A DNA stretch of 64,000 bases from Sphingomonas sp. IC081 (GTDB lineage Bacteria; Pseudomonadota; Alphaproteobacteria; Sphingomonadales; Sphingomonadaceae): assembly GCF_006874585.1 (NCBI RefSeq), contig NZ_CP029761.1, positions 879,001-943,000 on the forward strand. The letters run 5' to 3'. The notes under the pieces were generated by a model that was not told the origin of the DNA, made no database searches, and was given only the letters and a program-made list of their open reading frames with translations. This document shows, in pieces, positions 39,321-50,670 of this stretch (its first letter is position 1; each line of letters opens with the position of its first letter). The position numbers were made by a program, and so were the translations under genes.

Positions 39321-41036
39321 TTACGAACGGTTCTTGAGAGCTTCGCCGAGGATGTCGCCGAGCGAAGCGCCCGAGTCCGACGAACCGTACTGTTCGACAG
39401 CTTCCTTTTCTTCGTGAAGCTGGCGAGCCTTGACCGAGAAGGTCGGCTTCTTCGAACGGTCGAAACCGGTGACCATGGCGTCCAGCTTCTGGCCGACCTG
39501 GAAGCGGTCGGGGCGCTGTTCGTCGCGGTCGCGGCCGAGGTCCGAACGCTTGATGAAGCCGGTGGCGCCATCGTCGCCAGCCTGGACTTCCAGGCCGCCG
39601 TCGCGAACTTCGAGAACGGTGACGGTGACGACTTCGTTGCGGCGCAGCGAGCTGCCGCCGGCCGAAGCGGCAACGCCGCCAGCTGCCGGAGCACCACGCT
39701 CAAGCTGCTTCATGCCGAGGCTGATGCGTTCCTTCTCGACGTCGACGTCGAGCACAACGGCCGAAACCTGCTCGCCCTTGCGGTGCAGAGCCAGCGCGTC
39801 CTCGCCCGAGATGCCCCAGGCGATGTCCGACATGTGAACCATGCCGTCCACGTCGCCGTCGAGGCCGATGAACAGACCGAATTCGGTCGCGTTCTTGACT
39901 TCGCCTTCGACGGTCGAACCGACGGGGTGCTTCTCGGCGAAGGCTTCCCAGGGGTTCTGCTGAGCCTGCTTGAGGCCGAGCGAGATGCGGCGCTTGTCCG
40001 AATCGACTTCGAGAACGACCACTTCGACTTCCTGCGAGGTCGAGACGATCTTGCCGGGGTGGACGTTCTTCTTGGTCCAGGACATTTCCGAAACGTGGAC
40101 AAGGCCCTCGATGCCGGCTTCCAGTTCCACGAACGCACCGTATTCGGTGATGTTGGTGACGGTGCCGGTGAGCTTGGCGCCCACGGGGTACTTGACGGCG
40201 GCGCCTTCCCACGGATCGCTTTCCAGCTGCTTCATGCCGAGGCTGATGCGCTGGGTGTCCTGGTTGATGCGGATGATCTGCACCTTCACGGTGTCGCCGA
40301 TGGCGATCACTTCGCTCGGGTGGTTGACGCGCTTGTAGCTCATGTCGGTGACATGGAGCAGGCCGTCGATGCCGCCGAGGTCAACGAACGCACCGTAGTC
40401 GGTGATGTTCTTGACGACGCCTTCGATGACCTGGCCTTCGCTCAGCTTGTCGATCAGCTCGCTGCGCTGTTCGGCGCGCGTTTCTTCGAGGACGGCGCGA
40501 CGCGACACGACGATGTTGCCGCGGCGACGGTCCATCTTCAGGATCTGGAAGGGCTGCGGCACGTCCATCAGCGGGGTGACGTCGCGCACGGGGCGGATGT
40601 CGACCTGCGAGCCGGGGAGGAACGCAACGGCGCCGTCGAGGTCGACGGTGAAGCCGCCCTTGACGCGGCCGAAGATCACGCCTTCGACGCGCTTGCCTTC
40701 ACCGAATTCGTTCTCGAGCTTGTCCCAGGCGGCTTCGCGGCGTGCGCGGTCGCGCGACAGCATCGCTTCACCGTCGGCGTTCTCGACGCGGTCGACGTAA
40801 ACTTCGACTTCGTCACCGACCTTGAGACCGTGCTCGCCTTCACCGCGGGCGAATTCGCGCAGGGCAACGCGGCCCTCGCTCTTCAGGCCCACGTCGATGA
40901 CGGCCTTGTCGTTTTCGATGGCAGTGACGGTACCCTTGACCACGCGGCCTTCGAAGCCGTCATCGGCGACACCGCCGAGCTGATCGTCAAGCATCTTCGC
41001 GAAATCGTCGCGAGTCGGATTGGCAGAAGTAGCCAT
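39321..41036 (-). CDS. rpsA: 30S ribosomal protein S1
   Basis: A 571-residue protein with six S1 RNA-binding repeats (for example GTVTAIENDKAVIDVGLKSEGRV, GVVKNITDYGAFVDLGGIDGLLHV and GTVTNITEYGAFVELEAGIEGLVHV). It binds the leaders of mRNAs lacking strong ribosome sites and unfolds them on the 30S subunit. The start is ATG 41036, giving MATSANPTRDDFAKML. It follows cmk after about 240 bp, the standard cmk-rpsA order. A terminator lies downstream. Confidence 0.97.
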   Translation of the reverse strand: MATSANPTRDDFAKMLDDQLGGVADDGFEGRVVKGTVTAIENDKAVIDVGLKSEGRVALREFARGEGEHGLKVGDEVEVYVDRVENADGEAMLSRDRARREAAWDKLENEFGEGKRVEGVIFGRVKGGFTVDLDGAVAFLPGSQVDIRPVRDVTPLMDVPQPFQILKMDRRRGNIVVSRRAVLEETRAEQRSELIDKLSEGQVIEGVVKNITDYGAFVDLGGIDGLLHVTDMSYKRVNHPSEVIAIGDTVKVQIIRINQDTQRISLGMKQLESDPWEGAAVKYPVGAKLTGTVTNITEYGAFVELEAGIEGLVHVSEMSWTKKNVHPGKIVSTSQEVEVVVLEVDSDKRRISLGLKQAQQNPWEAFAEKHPVGSTVEGEVKNATEFGLFIGLDGDVDGMVHMSDIAWGISGEDALALHRKGEQVSAVVLDVDVEKERISLGMKQLERGAPAAGGVAASAGGSSLRRNEVVTVTVLEVRDGGLEVQAGDDGATGFIKRSDLGRDRDEQRPDRFQVGQKLDAMVTGFDRSKKPTFSVKARQLHEEKEAVEQYGSSDSGASLGDILGEALKNRS

Positions 41037-41276
41037 TAAAGGTTTAATCCTGTTTAGTTTTTTCCGGCCTGGCGGTTTGATCCGCCGGTCTTTCCTCCGC
41101 GTTTCGCACCATGCGAAACCCGGGCCAAAAGGGCCGAACCGCCGTGGGGGCCGAATGCCGTCCACGGCGTCTGTCGAACCAGGCGGTTCTCCAGACCGGC
41201 GGCCCCTACGCGCATGGGGGGTGAAATGCAAGGAAATAGGCGGATGCGGCGCGGTTTCGTCGTATCCGAAAGGCGC

Positions 41277-41900
41277 TTAATCGACCCGGAGCGCATCCAC
41301 GGCGGCGATGGCCGCGGCGATGGCTTCCTCGCGCTTCAGTTCCGAGGTGTCGATCTCGATGGCGTCGGCAGCGGCGATCAGCGGCGCGTCCTTGCGCCCC
41401 CGGTCGCGCTCATCGCGGGCGGCCAGGTCGGCGGTGATCGCCTCCAGGGTAACGTCGCGGCCATGCGCCTGCATTTCGAGGAAGCGGCGCTGGGCGCGGG
41501 CTTCGACCGAGGCGACGACAAACAGCTTGGCCTCGGCTTCCGGGGCGATCACGGTGCCGATGTCGCGCCCGTCGAGCACGGCGCCGCCGGGCTGGACCGC
41601 GAAGGCGTGCTGGCGTTCGTAGAGCGCCTGGCGCACCGCGGGGTGGACCGAGACCCGGCTTGCCAGGCCGCCACTGGCTTCGGAGCGCAGTTCTGGGTCT
41701 TCCAGCAGGCCTTCGGGGAAAGTGCAGGCGGCAAGGGCATCGACGGGATCGTCGGGGTTGCCGCCATCGAGGAAGCACTGGCGGCCGACCGCGCGGTAGA
41801 GCAGGCCGGTGTCGAGGTGGGGCAGTCCGAAATGGTGGGCGAGGGCCTTGGCGATAGTGCCTTTGCCCGATGCGGTGGGTCCGTCTACGGCGATAATCAT
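41277..41900 (-). CDS. cmk: cytidylate kinase
   Basis: A 207-residue P-loop kinase that phosphorylates CMP and dCMP. The P-loop IIAVDGPTASGKGTIAKALA is at the very start, with DTGLLYRAVG and the LDGRDIGTVI motif that binds the nucleotide. It lies between the 81-residue membrane protein gene and rpsA. Confidence 0.96.
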   Translation of the reverse strand: MIIAVDGPTASGKGTIAKALAHHFGLPHLDTGLLYRAVGRQCFLDGGNPDDPVDALAACTFPEGLLEDPELRSEASGGLASRVSVHPAVRQALYERQHAFAVQPGGAVLDGRDIGTVIAPEAEAKLFVVASVEARAQRRFLEMQAHGRDVTLEAITADLAARDERDRGRKDAPLIAAADAIEIDTSELKREEAIAAAIAAVDALRVD

Positions 41901-41967
41901 CGCGCGGTCATGGCGGCTTGGCAGGCGAGTGGCAAGAGTGGCGGCAATAGCGGCGTCAAGAACGGGT

Positions 41968-42213
41968 TCAGGGCTCCGGGCTGGTCAGTTCCGGGCTGTC
42001 GGGGCCGTAGAGGTCGATCAGTTCCTGCTCGAAACGCCCTGAATCGCGCGCCAGCCAGGCCAGCATGACCACCGCGATACCGATGCTGGCGCCGACCAGC
42101 GGCAGGATCAGGGTCAATGCCGCAAGCAAGGGCAGGGGCAGGGCGCCGAGCCATCGGCGCAGGCTGTGATGCCGGTGGATCGGCGCTGCACGACAGGTCC
42201 GAATCGATGTCAT
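41968..42213 (-). CDS. small inner-membrane protein
   Basis: An 81-residue protein that I do not recognise. A basic N-terminus (RTCRAAPIHRHHSLRR) precedes one long or two short hydrophobic helices (residues 21-55). An acidic cytoplasmic tail (FEQELIDLYGPDSPELTSPEP) follows. A strong GGGAGG ribosome site lies 7 nt before ATG 42213, which supports real translation. It lies between aroA and cmk on the same strand. Function unknown. Confidence 0.75.
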   Translation of the reverse strand: MTSIRTCRAAPIHRHHSLRRWLGALPLPLLAALTLILPLVGASIGIAVVMLAWLARDSGRFEQELIDLYGPDSPELTSPEP

Positions 42214-42398
42214 GATGGCCTCCCTTCACCGATAGGCTAGGCCCGCGAACCTTGTCGAATGGTAACCAGATGGCTCGGGGGACAGGGTGCGGCCTGCCGA
42301 AAAGGGTGTCTCGCGGGAGACTGTCTCGCGGAAGACTGTCTCCCGGTGGACTGCGCCCCCGGTGGGCTATGTTGGCACTGTCCACCGGAGGAAAGGCT

Positions 42399-44713
<2,315 letters not shown>

Positions 44714-44787
44714 TTTCTTCCGAAACAGCCTTTCAAATTTATCTTTGCCGGGCTATTTCGACATATCAGTTTCGCGGGAACGCGATA

Positions 44788-44822
44788 CGCTGGCCGACGA
44801 GGTTTCGTCCGCCGGCGTTTTT
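44788..44822 (+). terminator. first of two tandem terminators after tRNA-Ala
   Basis: A two-part stem (CGCTGGC/GCCGGCG and GACGA/TCGTC, one internal C-C mismatch) with a GGTT loop, then TTTTT. Confidence 0.8.
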
Positions 44823-44840
44823 CGCATAAGGTTTCCGTCA

Positions 44841-44875
44841 CGCCGGTCAGCGAGGTTTCGCCCACCGGCGTTTTT
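44841..44875 (+). terminator. second tandem terminator before ffh
   Basis: The same plan as the first: CGCCGGT/ACCGGCG and GCGA/TCGC stems, the same GGTT loop, then TTTTT. It ends 45 bp before ffh. Confidence 0.8.
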
Positions 44876-44919
44876 GGCGTTCTGGCTGACCCAGCGGTCG
44901 GTCAAAAGTGGAGTTAGGC

Positions 44920-46356
44920 ATGTTCGACAGCCTTTCGGATCGTCTTGGTGGCGTTTTCGACAAGCTGCGTGGCCGCGGCGCGCTCAAGGAGCAGGACGTT
45001 CGCGATGCCATGCGCGAAGTGCGCATCGCGCTGCTCGAAGCCGATGTCGCGCTCCCCGTCGTGCGCCGCTTCATCGATCAAGTCACTGAAAAGGCTGTCG
45101 GCCAGTCGGTCCTGAAGTCGGTCACGCCCGGCCAGCAGGTCGTCAAGATCGTCAATGACGCACTGATCGAGATGCTCGGCGGTGACCAGACCGCCGAACT
45201 CGATCTGGAAGCGGTTCCGCCCGTCGTCATCATGATGGTCGGTCTGCAGGGCTCGGGCAAGACCACCAGCACCGCCAAGATCGCCCGCCTCCTCAAGGAG
45301 AAGCAGGGCAAGAAGGTCATGATGGCCTCGCTGGACGTCAACCGTCCGGCGGCGCAGGAACAGCTTCGTGTCCTGGGTGAGCAGGTGGGCGTCGCCACCC
45401 TGCCGATCATCGCCGGCCAGCAGCCGACCGAGATCGCCACCCGCGCGATGCAGTCCGCCCGCCTTCAGGCCGTGGACGTGCTGCTGCTCGACACCGCCGG
45501 CCGTCTCCACGTCGACACGCAGCTGATGGACGAGATGAAGGCGGTTGCCGCCATCTCTACCCCGCGTGAAACGCTGCTAGTGGTCGACTCGCTGACGGGT
45601 CAGGACGCGGTCAACGTCGCGCAGTCGTTCGCCGGCGAAGTCGACCTGACCGGCGTCGTGCTCACCCGTATGGACGGTGATGCGCGCGGCGGTGCGGCGC
45701 TGTCGATGCGGGCCGTCACCGGCAAGCCGATCAAGTTCGCGGGCACCGGCGAAAAGATGGAGGCCCTCGAGGTCTTCCACCCCAGCCGCGTCGCCAACCG
45801 CATCCTCGGCATGGGCGATATCGTCTCGATCGTCGAAAAGGCGGCCGAAGCGGTCAAGGTCGAGGAAGCCGAAGCGCTGGCCAAGCGCATGGAGCAGGGC
45901 AAGTTCGACATGAACGACCTGCGCATGCAGCTCAGCCAGATGCAGAAGATGGGCGGCCTTGGCGCGCTGGCCGGCATGATGCCGGGCATGAAGAAGGCCA
46001 AGGCGGCGATGCAGGCCTCGGGTATGGACGACCGCGTGCTGCTGCGCATGGATGCGATCATCGGTTCGATGACGCCGAAGGAGCGCGCCAATCCCGCGCT
46101 GCTCAACGCCAAGCGCAAGATCCGCGTCGCCAACGGTTCGGGCACCAATGTCCAGGACGTCAACAAGCTGCTGAAAATGCACCTCGAGATGTCCAAGGCC
46201 ATGAAGCAGATCAAGAAGATGGGCGGCCTCAAGGGGCTGGCCGCGATGTTCGGCAAGGGCGGTCTCGATGCTGCCATGCCGGGACTGGGCGGCGGTAGCG
46301 CCGGCGGTATGCCCGGCCTGGGTGGGCCGGATCTCAGCAAGTTTCTTAAGAAGTAA
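44920..46356 (+). CDS. ffh: signal recognition particle protein Ffh
   Basis: A 478-residue SRP GTPase that binds 4.5S RNA and signal sequences of nascent membrane proteins. After the N-terminal four-helix bundle comes the G domain with P-loop GLQGSGKTTSTAK, DTAGRLHVD and TRMDGDARGGAALS. The methionine-rich M domain (QMQKMGGLGALAGMMPGM) follows, with a Gly-rich C-terminus. GGAG lies about 6 nt before ATG 44920. It heads the ffh-rpsP-rimM cluster. Confidence 0.97.
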   Translation: MFDSLSDRLGGVFDKLRGRGALKEQDVRDAMREVRIALLEADVALPVVRRFIDQVTEKAVGQSVLKSVTPGQQVVKIVNDALIEMLGGDQTAELDLEAVPPVVIMMVGLQGSGKTTSTAKIARLLKEKQGKKVMMASLDVNRPAAQEQLRVLGEQVGVATLPIIAGQQPTEIATRAMQSARLQAVDVLLLDTAGRLHVDTQLMDEMKAVAAISTPRETLLVVDSLTGQDAVNVAQSFAGEVDLTGVVLTRMDGDARGGAALSMRAVTGKPIKFAGTGEKMEALEVFHPSRVANRILGMGDIVSIVEKAAEAVKVEEAEALAKRMEQGKFDMNDLRMQLSQMQKMGGLGALAGMMPGMKKAKAAMQASGMDDRVLLRMDAIIGSMTPKERANPALLNAKRKIRVANGSGTNVQDVNKLLKMHLEMSKAMKQIKKMGGLKGLAAMFGKGGLDAAMPGLGGGSAGGMPGLGGPDLSKFLKK

Positions 46357-46386
46357 TTTTTGAAGATTTGAAGGAAAGGTAGAACA

Positions 46387-46815
46387 ATGTCCGTTTCGAT
46401 CCGTCTGTCGCGCGGTGGCGCGAAGAAGCGTCCTTACTACAAGATCGTCGTCTCCAACTCGCGCGCTCCGCGCGACGGCAAGTATCTTGAGCAGGTCGGC
46501 ACCTACAACCCGATCCTCGCCAAGGACGACGAAAACCGCGTCCGTCTGGTCGAAGACCGCGTGCGTTACTGGCTCGGCGTTGGCGCCCAGCCGACCGACC
46601 GCGTTGCCCGCCTGCTCGACAAGGCCGGCATCAAGGAACGCGCCGCTACCGTGAACGCCAAGAAGGGCGAGCCGGGCCAGAAGGCCAAGGACCGCGCTGA
46701 AGAAAAGGCTGAAAAGCTGCGCGAAGCTGAAGAAGCTGCCGCGGCTGCTGCTGCCGCTCCGGCCGCTGAAGAAGCGCCTGCTGAAGCAGCCGCTGAGGAA
46801 TCGACCGAAGCCTAA
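46387..46815 (+). CDS. rpsP: 30S ribosomal protein S16 with extended C-terminus
   Basis: A 142-residue ribosomal protein. The first roughly 80 residues are the S16 core ([41 protein letters not shown]). A Lys/Glu- and Ala/Glu-rich tail of about 60 residues follows, absent from the 82-residue E. coli protein but common in alphaproteobacteria. GAAAGGTAG precedes the ATG. It lies between ffh and rimM, the usual order. Confidence 0.96.
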   Translation: MSVSIRLSRGGAKKRPYYKIVVSNSRAPRDGKYLEQVGTYNPILAKDDENRVRLVEDRVRYWLGVGAQPTDRVARLLDKAGIKERAATVNAKKGEPGQKAKDRAEEKAEKLREAEEAAAAAAAAPAAEEAPAEAAAEESTEA

Positions 46816-46833
46816 GCTTCAGGTTAGATCCAG

Positions 46834-47358
46834 ATGGCTGGTCAAGACCGCCCCGTCACGCTTGCTGCCATCACTGGCGCGCACGGCGTGACGGGCGAGG
46901 TTCGCCTCAAGCTGTTCGGTGAAGGCGTGGCGGCGCTCAAGCGCTACCGCGCCTTCAACGAGTCAATGGGCAGGGATTCCACTCTGACGCTCGTCAAGCT
47001 GCGCGATGACGGCAAGGGCGGTGCGATTGCGCGTTTCGAGGAAGTGCCGGATCGCACGGCTGCCGAGAAGCTGCGCGGCACCGCGCTCACCGTCCCGCGC
47101 GCGTCGATGCCGGAACTGGAGGAGGGCGAGTATTATCACGCCGACCTCCTGGGCCTGCGCGCCGTTTCCGACGCGGGTGACGACCTCGGCACCTGCATCG
47201 GGGTCGAGAACTTCGGCGCCGGCGACGTGATCGAGATCGAGCGTCCGGTAGGCGAGGATGGAAAACGGCGCCGTTTCATGGTGCCGATGACCACCGCCGC
47301 CGTTCCCGAGTGGGATCACGAACGCATTGTCGTCAACGCGGCTTTTGCGGAAGAATAA
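46834..47358 (+). CDS. rimM: 16S rRNA maturation factor RimM
   Basis: A 174-residue protein that binds S19 and helps mature the 30S head. The N-terminal RimM domain starts [23 protein letters not shown]. The C-terminal PRC-barrel includes [24 protein letters not shown] and [14 protein letters not shown]. It follows rpsP by 18 bp. A UUCG-loop terminator directly after it separates it from the trmD unit. Confidence 0.95.
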   Translation: MAGQDRPVTLAAITGAHGVTGEVRLKLFGEGVAALKRYRAFNESMGRDSTLTLVKLRDDGKGGAIARFEEVPDRTAAEKLRGTALTVPRASMPELEEGEYYHADLLGLRAVSDAGDDLGTCIGVENFGAGDVIEIERPVGEDGKRRRFMVPMTTAAVPEWDHERIVVNAAFAEE

Positions 47359-47361
47359 AGG

Positions 47362-47390
47362 AAAGGCCGCCCTTCGGGGCGGCCTTTCTT
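47362..47390 (+). terminator. UUCG-tetraloop terminator after rimM
   Basis: A perfect 11-bp stem (AAAGGCCGCCC, 47362-47372, with 47377-47387) capped by TTCG, then CTT. The weak T run suggests partial readthrough into the next genes. Confidence 0.75.
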
Positions 47391-47448
47391 GCATCGCTCG
47401 GCGGTCCGGCGCGCTGGCGGGGCGGCTCGCCCGGGATCGGGAGCTTCC

Positions 47449-47790
47449 ATGATCTATCTGCTTGGCCTGCTTTTCTTTTTGTTCCCGGTCTTGTCTGCCG
47501 GGGTGCTGCTGCGCTGGCGCAAGGAGTGGTCGCGGCGCCGGATCGTGCTGGTGTCGGCCTCGCCGCTGGCTGCCCTGATCGCGGTGCCATGCCTGCTCGT
47601 GTTTGTGCTGACGTTCACCTCGACGCCGCGGCAATGCGTGATCGACCGGTGCGACGAGGATCGGGATACCGCCCTTGGCGGCCTGCGGATCGCGCTGGCC
47701 GGTTTTGTCGGAGGGGTGTTGACAGCGGGGGGCACAGTCTATCTGGCACGGCGCAACGCGCCCGTACCCGAAGCAGACATATTCACATGA
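47449..47790 (+). CDS. small membrane protein preceding trmD
   Basis: A 113-residue protein that I do not recognise. It has three hydrophobic segments (about residues 3-20, 35-55 and 80-100), with a short loop of two cysteines ([16 protein letters not shown]) probably on the periplasmic side. GGGAG lies 6 nt before ATG 47449. Its stop overlaps the trmD start (ATGA), so trmD translation may depend on this gene. This contrasts with the usual rimM-trmD adjacency. Confidence 0.78.
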   Translation: MIYLLGLLFFLFPVLSAGVLLRWRKEWSRRRIVLVSASPLAALIAVPCLLVFVLTFTSTPRQCVIDRCDEDRDTALGGLRIALAGFVGGVLTAGGTVYLARRNAPVPEADIFT

Positions 47791-48533
47791 CTTTCAACGC
47801 CACCGTCCTCACCCTCTACCCGGAGATGTTCCCCGGCACGCTTGGCATCAGCCTTGCGGGCAGGGCGCTTGCCGAAGGCAAGTGGGCCATGAACCCGGTC
47901 CACATCCGCGACTTCACCACCGACAGGCACCGCACCGTCGACGATACGCCGGCCGGCGGCGGTGCCGGGATGGTGCTCAAGGTCGACGTCCTGGCCGCCG
48001 CCATCGACCATGCCCGCACGATCAATCCCGACGCGCCGATCATCGCCATGACCCCGCGCGGCAAGCCGATCTCGCAGGCGCGTGTGCGCGAATTGGCACA
48101 AGGGCCGGGCGTCACCATCCTGTGCGGCCGCTTCGAGGGTTTTGACGAGCGCATCTTCGAAGGGCGCCAGGTGGAGGAGATGTCGGTCGGCGACGCGGTG
48201 CTTTCGGGCGGCGAACCGGCGGCGATCCTGCTGCTTGACGCTTGCATTCGGCTGCTTCCCGGCGTAATGGGCGCCGCTTCCAGCGGGACCGAGGAATCGT
48301 TCGAGGACGGTCTTCTCGAATACCCGCAATTTACCCGACCCACCGAGTGGGAAGGGCGCACGATCCCTGAAGTGCTGCGATCGGGGGATCATGCGAAGAT
48401 CGCCGCCTGGCGGAAACGGCAGGCGGAGGAAGATACACGGTCACGCAGGCCGGACCTTTGGGAACGTCGCAGTGACGTTCGGGGCCAGTCTGCCTCTGGT
48501 GCGCGGCGCAAAAACGAGGACTTAGGTTCATGA
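47787..48533 (+). CDS. trmD: tRNA (guanine37-N1)-methyltransferase TrmD
   Basis: A 248-residue SPOUT methyltransferase that makes m1G37 in tRNAs and prevents +1 frameshifting. The trefoil-knot SAM site appears in [23 protein letters not shown] and [20 protein letters not shown]. The C-terminal domain carries [10 protein letters not shown] and VLRSGDH. It overlaps the preceding membrane protein gene and the following rplS by 4 nt each. Confidence 0.96.
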   Translation: MTFNATVLTLYPEMFPGTLGISLAGRALAEGKWAMNPVHIRDFTTDRHRTVDDTPAGGGAGMVLKVDVLAAAIDHARTINPDAPIIAMTPRGKPISQARVRELAQGPGVTILCGRFEGFDERIFEGRQVEEMSVGDAVLSGGEPAAILLLDACIRLLPGVMGAASSGTEESFEDGLLEYPQFTRPTEWEGRTIPEVLRSGDHAKIAAWRKRQAEEDTRSRRPDLWERRSDVRGQSASGARRKNEDLGS

Positions 48534-48898
48534 ACCTGATTCAGCAGATCGAGGCCGAGGAAATTGCCAAGGCCGCCAAGGATATCCCGACCTTCCGTCC
48601 GGGCGACACCGTCCGCGTCGGCGTGAAGGTGGTTGAAGGCACCCGTACCCGCGTCCAGGCGTACGAAGGCGTGTGCATCGCGCGTTCGAACCGTGGCATG
48701 GGTTCGAACTTCACCGTCCGCAAGATGAGCTTCGGTGAAGGCGTCGAGCGCGTATTCCCGCTCTACTCGCCGAACATCGATTCGATCACGGTTGTCCGTC
48801 GCGGCGTCGTGCGTCGTGCGAAGCTGTACTACCTGCGTGGTCGTACCGGCAAGCGCGCCCGTATCGCCGAGCGCCGGGTCAACGAACCCAAGGCGTAA
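48530..48898 (+). CDS. rplS: 50S ribosomal protein L19
   Basis: A 122-residue ribosomal protein at the 30S-50S interface. The start [14 protein letters not shown], the [16 protein letters not shown] barrel and the [13 protein letters not shown]-terminus are all diagnostic. ATGA overlap with trmD couples them. A strong terminator follows about 45 bp downstream. Confidence 0.97.
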   Translation: MNLIQQIEAEEIAKAAKDIPTFRPGDTVRVGVKVVEGTRTRVQAYEGVCIARSNRGMGSNFTVRKMSFGEGVERVFPLYSPNIDSITVVRRGVVRRAKLYYLRGRTGKRARIAERRVNEPKA

Positions 48899-48941
48899 GC
48901 CCGGGCGATATGACCGGCTCTTCGGGGCCGGGCAGCTTGAG

Positions 48942-48972
48942 AGGCGGCTCGATCCATCGAGCCGCCTTTTTT
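48942..48972 (+). terminator. intrinsic terminator of trmD-rplS
   Basis: GGCGGCTCGAT pairs with ATCGAGCCGCC (48943-48953 with 48956-48966), followed by TTTTTT. Confidence 0.92.
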
Positions 48973-49226
48973 GCGTCTGGCGCAAACGTGTCTTTACCGC
49001 AGCGGCGCTTTGTCGATTAGCCGATGCAGCTAGCTGATTTCATGTGGCGAATCGCAAGATGCCCGGTGGAGATCGGATTTTGGCACCGTTGCGAATCGCG
49101 TCCTGACCACCCGGTTCGGCGGGCCGGGGCAGGGGCATTGCGGCGTCTTCGTCGCGGGATTGACCAAAACGTCAACTGAGAGGCGGAAAAACACGATAAA
49201 CAGGGCGTTTTCGGCCTGTTTAGGCT
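48973..49226. other. gene-free stretch before the HU gene
   Basis: No gene seen. The last part becomes AT-richer toward the HU promoter. Confidence 0.5.
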
Positions 49227-49255
49227 TTGACAGCGTCCTGAAAAACGGCTCAATT
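49227..49255 (+). promoter_or_regulatory. HU gene promoter
   Basis: A consensus TTGACA (49227-49232), a 17-nt spacer and TCAATT (49250-49255), about 77 bp before the HU start. Confidence 0.55.
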
Positions 49256-49331
49256 CCGTCGCCATTCAGAGGCGAATCCAGTTCTATCCCATCGCATCCT
49301 ATTTCCACTGAAAGGTTAGGGGGTACCCATA

Positions 49332-49604
49332 ATGAACAAGAACGATCTTATCGGCGCGGTCGCAGACTCGAGCGGCCTGACCCGCAGCGACGCTACCAAG
49401 GCTGTTGAAAGCGTTTTCGACGCCATCACCGGCGCGCTGAAGAAGGGTGACGAAGTGCGCCTGGTCGGTTTCGGCACGTTCTCGGTCGCCAAGCGCAAGG
49501 CTTCGACCGGCCGTAACCCGCGCACCGGCGAGCCGATGGAAATCAAGGCTTCGGCCCAGCCGAAGTTCAAGGCCGGCAAGGGCCTCAAGGACGCTGTCAA
49601 CTAA
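49332..49604 (+). CDS. hupB: DNA-binding protein HU
   Basis: A 90-residue nucleoid protein that bends DNA as a dimer. MNKNDLIGAVADSSGLT and the central VRLVGFGTFSV are conserved. The DNA-binding arm region RNPRTGEPMEI contains the proline at the arm tip. Single gene with its own promoter and terminator. It follows the HU rather than the IHF pattern. Confidence 0.96.
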   Translation: MNKNDLIGAVADSSGLTRSDATKAVESVFDAITGALKKGDEVRLVGFGTFSVAKRKASTGRNPRTGEPMEIKASAQPKFKAGKGLKDAVN

Positions 49605-49648
49605 GCAGCGCTCCGGCAGCCTGTCGCGCCTCGCAGGCTGAAGACATT

Positions 49649-49686
49649 ACGCCGCGCCAACCATCGGGTTGGCGCGGCGTTTTTGC
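49649..49686 (+). terminator. intrinsic terminator of the HU gene
   Basis: A perfect 14-bp stem (ACGCCGCGCCAACC, 49649-49662, with 49667-49680), ATCG loop, then TTTT. Confidence 0.93.
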
Positions 49687-49744
49687 GTTCGGGGAGGGGG
49701 AGATGGAAAAGGGCACCTTGGCAGCGTCCCTTTCCCTTGCGGGG

Positions 49745-50638
49745 TTACGGCTTCAGCTTCACCAGCGCGGTGGGCGCTGCCGGTGTGCGCGGATTGACCG
49801 CCCAGACCAGCCTGCGCCCCCCGGGGGCGGCTTGCGGGCCTTCGTCCGTGTTGTTGGCAAGGATCTCGCCATCGGTGAGCACGGTGAACGTGCCGTCGGC
49901 CTCGCTCGGGCCATCGGCAGACCCCGTGCTGCTGCTGCCGTTGCTGCTGCTGTCGCCCATTCCGGCGAGCATGGCGCCCATCATGCCGTCCGCGCCCTTG
50001 GACGGACCGAAGCCGGGGGCATCCATCCGCACGCTGCCGTCCTGACGCAGCGAAAGCTGCACGAAAGGATTGGCCATCGCCAGCCCTTCGATGGTGGGGA
50101 AGGCAAAATCGTGGTCGAGCCTGCCCTGGATGGCGAAGTCGACATCGAAACGCCCGTCGCCCTTGTAGACCACCTTGTTCCAGCCGACCTGCCGGCGCAG
50201 CTTGGCGGCGACGTCCTCGCCCGCGCGCGGGTCGTTGGGGTCGATGCCGCCGAGCAGCGCCTTTGCCGCCTGCGCGTCGCTCTTGGCCTTCTGCGCGCGC
50301 GACTCCTCCCACGACCTCTTCTGCTTGGCGAGTTCGTCCCCGGTGCAGGGGCGCTCGTCGTAGTTGTCGTCGTGGCAGGCATCCGGCGTGAAGCCCGCCT
50401 CCTTCGCCTTTTGCAGCGGGATCATCACGATCTCGCCACTATAGGCGAAGCGGAAGCTGCGATCGTTCCGCAGGTCCAGCTGCGCGGTGAACTTGCCCGG
50501 CACGAAGATGCAGGCCGCCACCAGCAAGGCCAGTCCGGCAACCGCCAGCCCGGCAACGATGCGCCGGGCTGGATTGCGGGATGCCTCGGGAGAGGGCGCC
50601 GGAGAGCGGGGACGGGATGAAATGTCGCACGAAGTCAT
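49745..50638 (-). CDS. hypothetical membrane-anchored protein or lipoprotein
   Basis: A 297-residue protein that I do not recognise. A roughly 26-residue basic/polar N-terminus precedes a hydrophobic segment ending in LLVAAC, which could be a lipobox or simply a membrane anchor. The outside part begins FVPGKFTAQLDLRNDRSFRFAYSGEI. A cysteine pair (DACHDDNYDERPC) follows, then an Asp/Ser-rich loop (MGDSSSNGSSSTGS). It ends in a domain that includes the DGTFTVLTDGEILANNT segment. It follows rlmB on the same strand after a 32-bp gap. Function unknown. Confidence 0.75.
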   Translation of the reverse strand: MTSCDISSRPRSPAPSPEASRNPARRIVAGLAVAGLALLVAACIFVPGKFTAQLDLRNDRSFRFAYSGEIVMIPLQKAKEAGFTPDACHDDNYDERPCTGDELAKQKRSWEESRAQKAKSDAQAAKALLGGIDPNDPRAGEDVAAKLRRQVGWNKVVYKGDGRFDVDFAIQGRLDHDFAFPTIEGLAMANPFVQLSLRQDGSVRMDAPGFGPSKGADGMMGAMLAGMGDSSSNGSSSTGSADGPSEADGTFTVLTDGEILANNTDEGPQAAPGGRRLVWAVNPRTPAAPTALVKLKP

Positions 50639-50670
50639 GTCGTCTCCCGGATTGCGCGAACCACGGTGCC

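Noticed and set aside
39270..41039. A 589-codon plus-strand frame opposite rpsA
   Set aside because: Periodic composition mirrors the S1 repeats; not a protein family.
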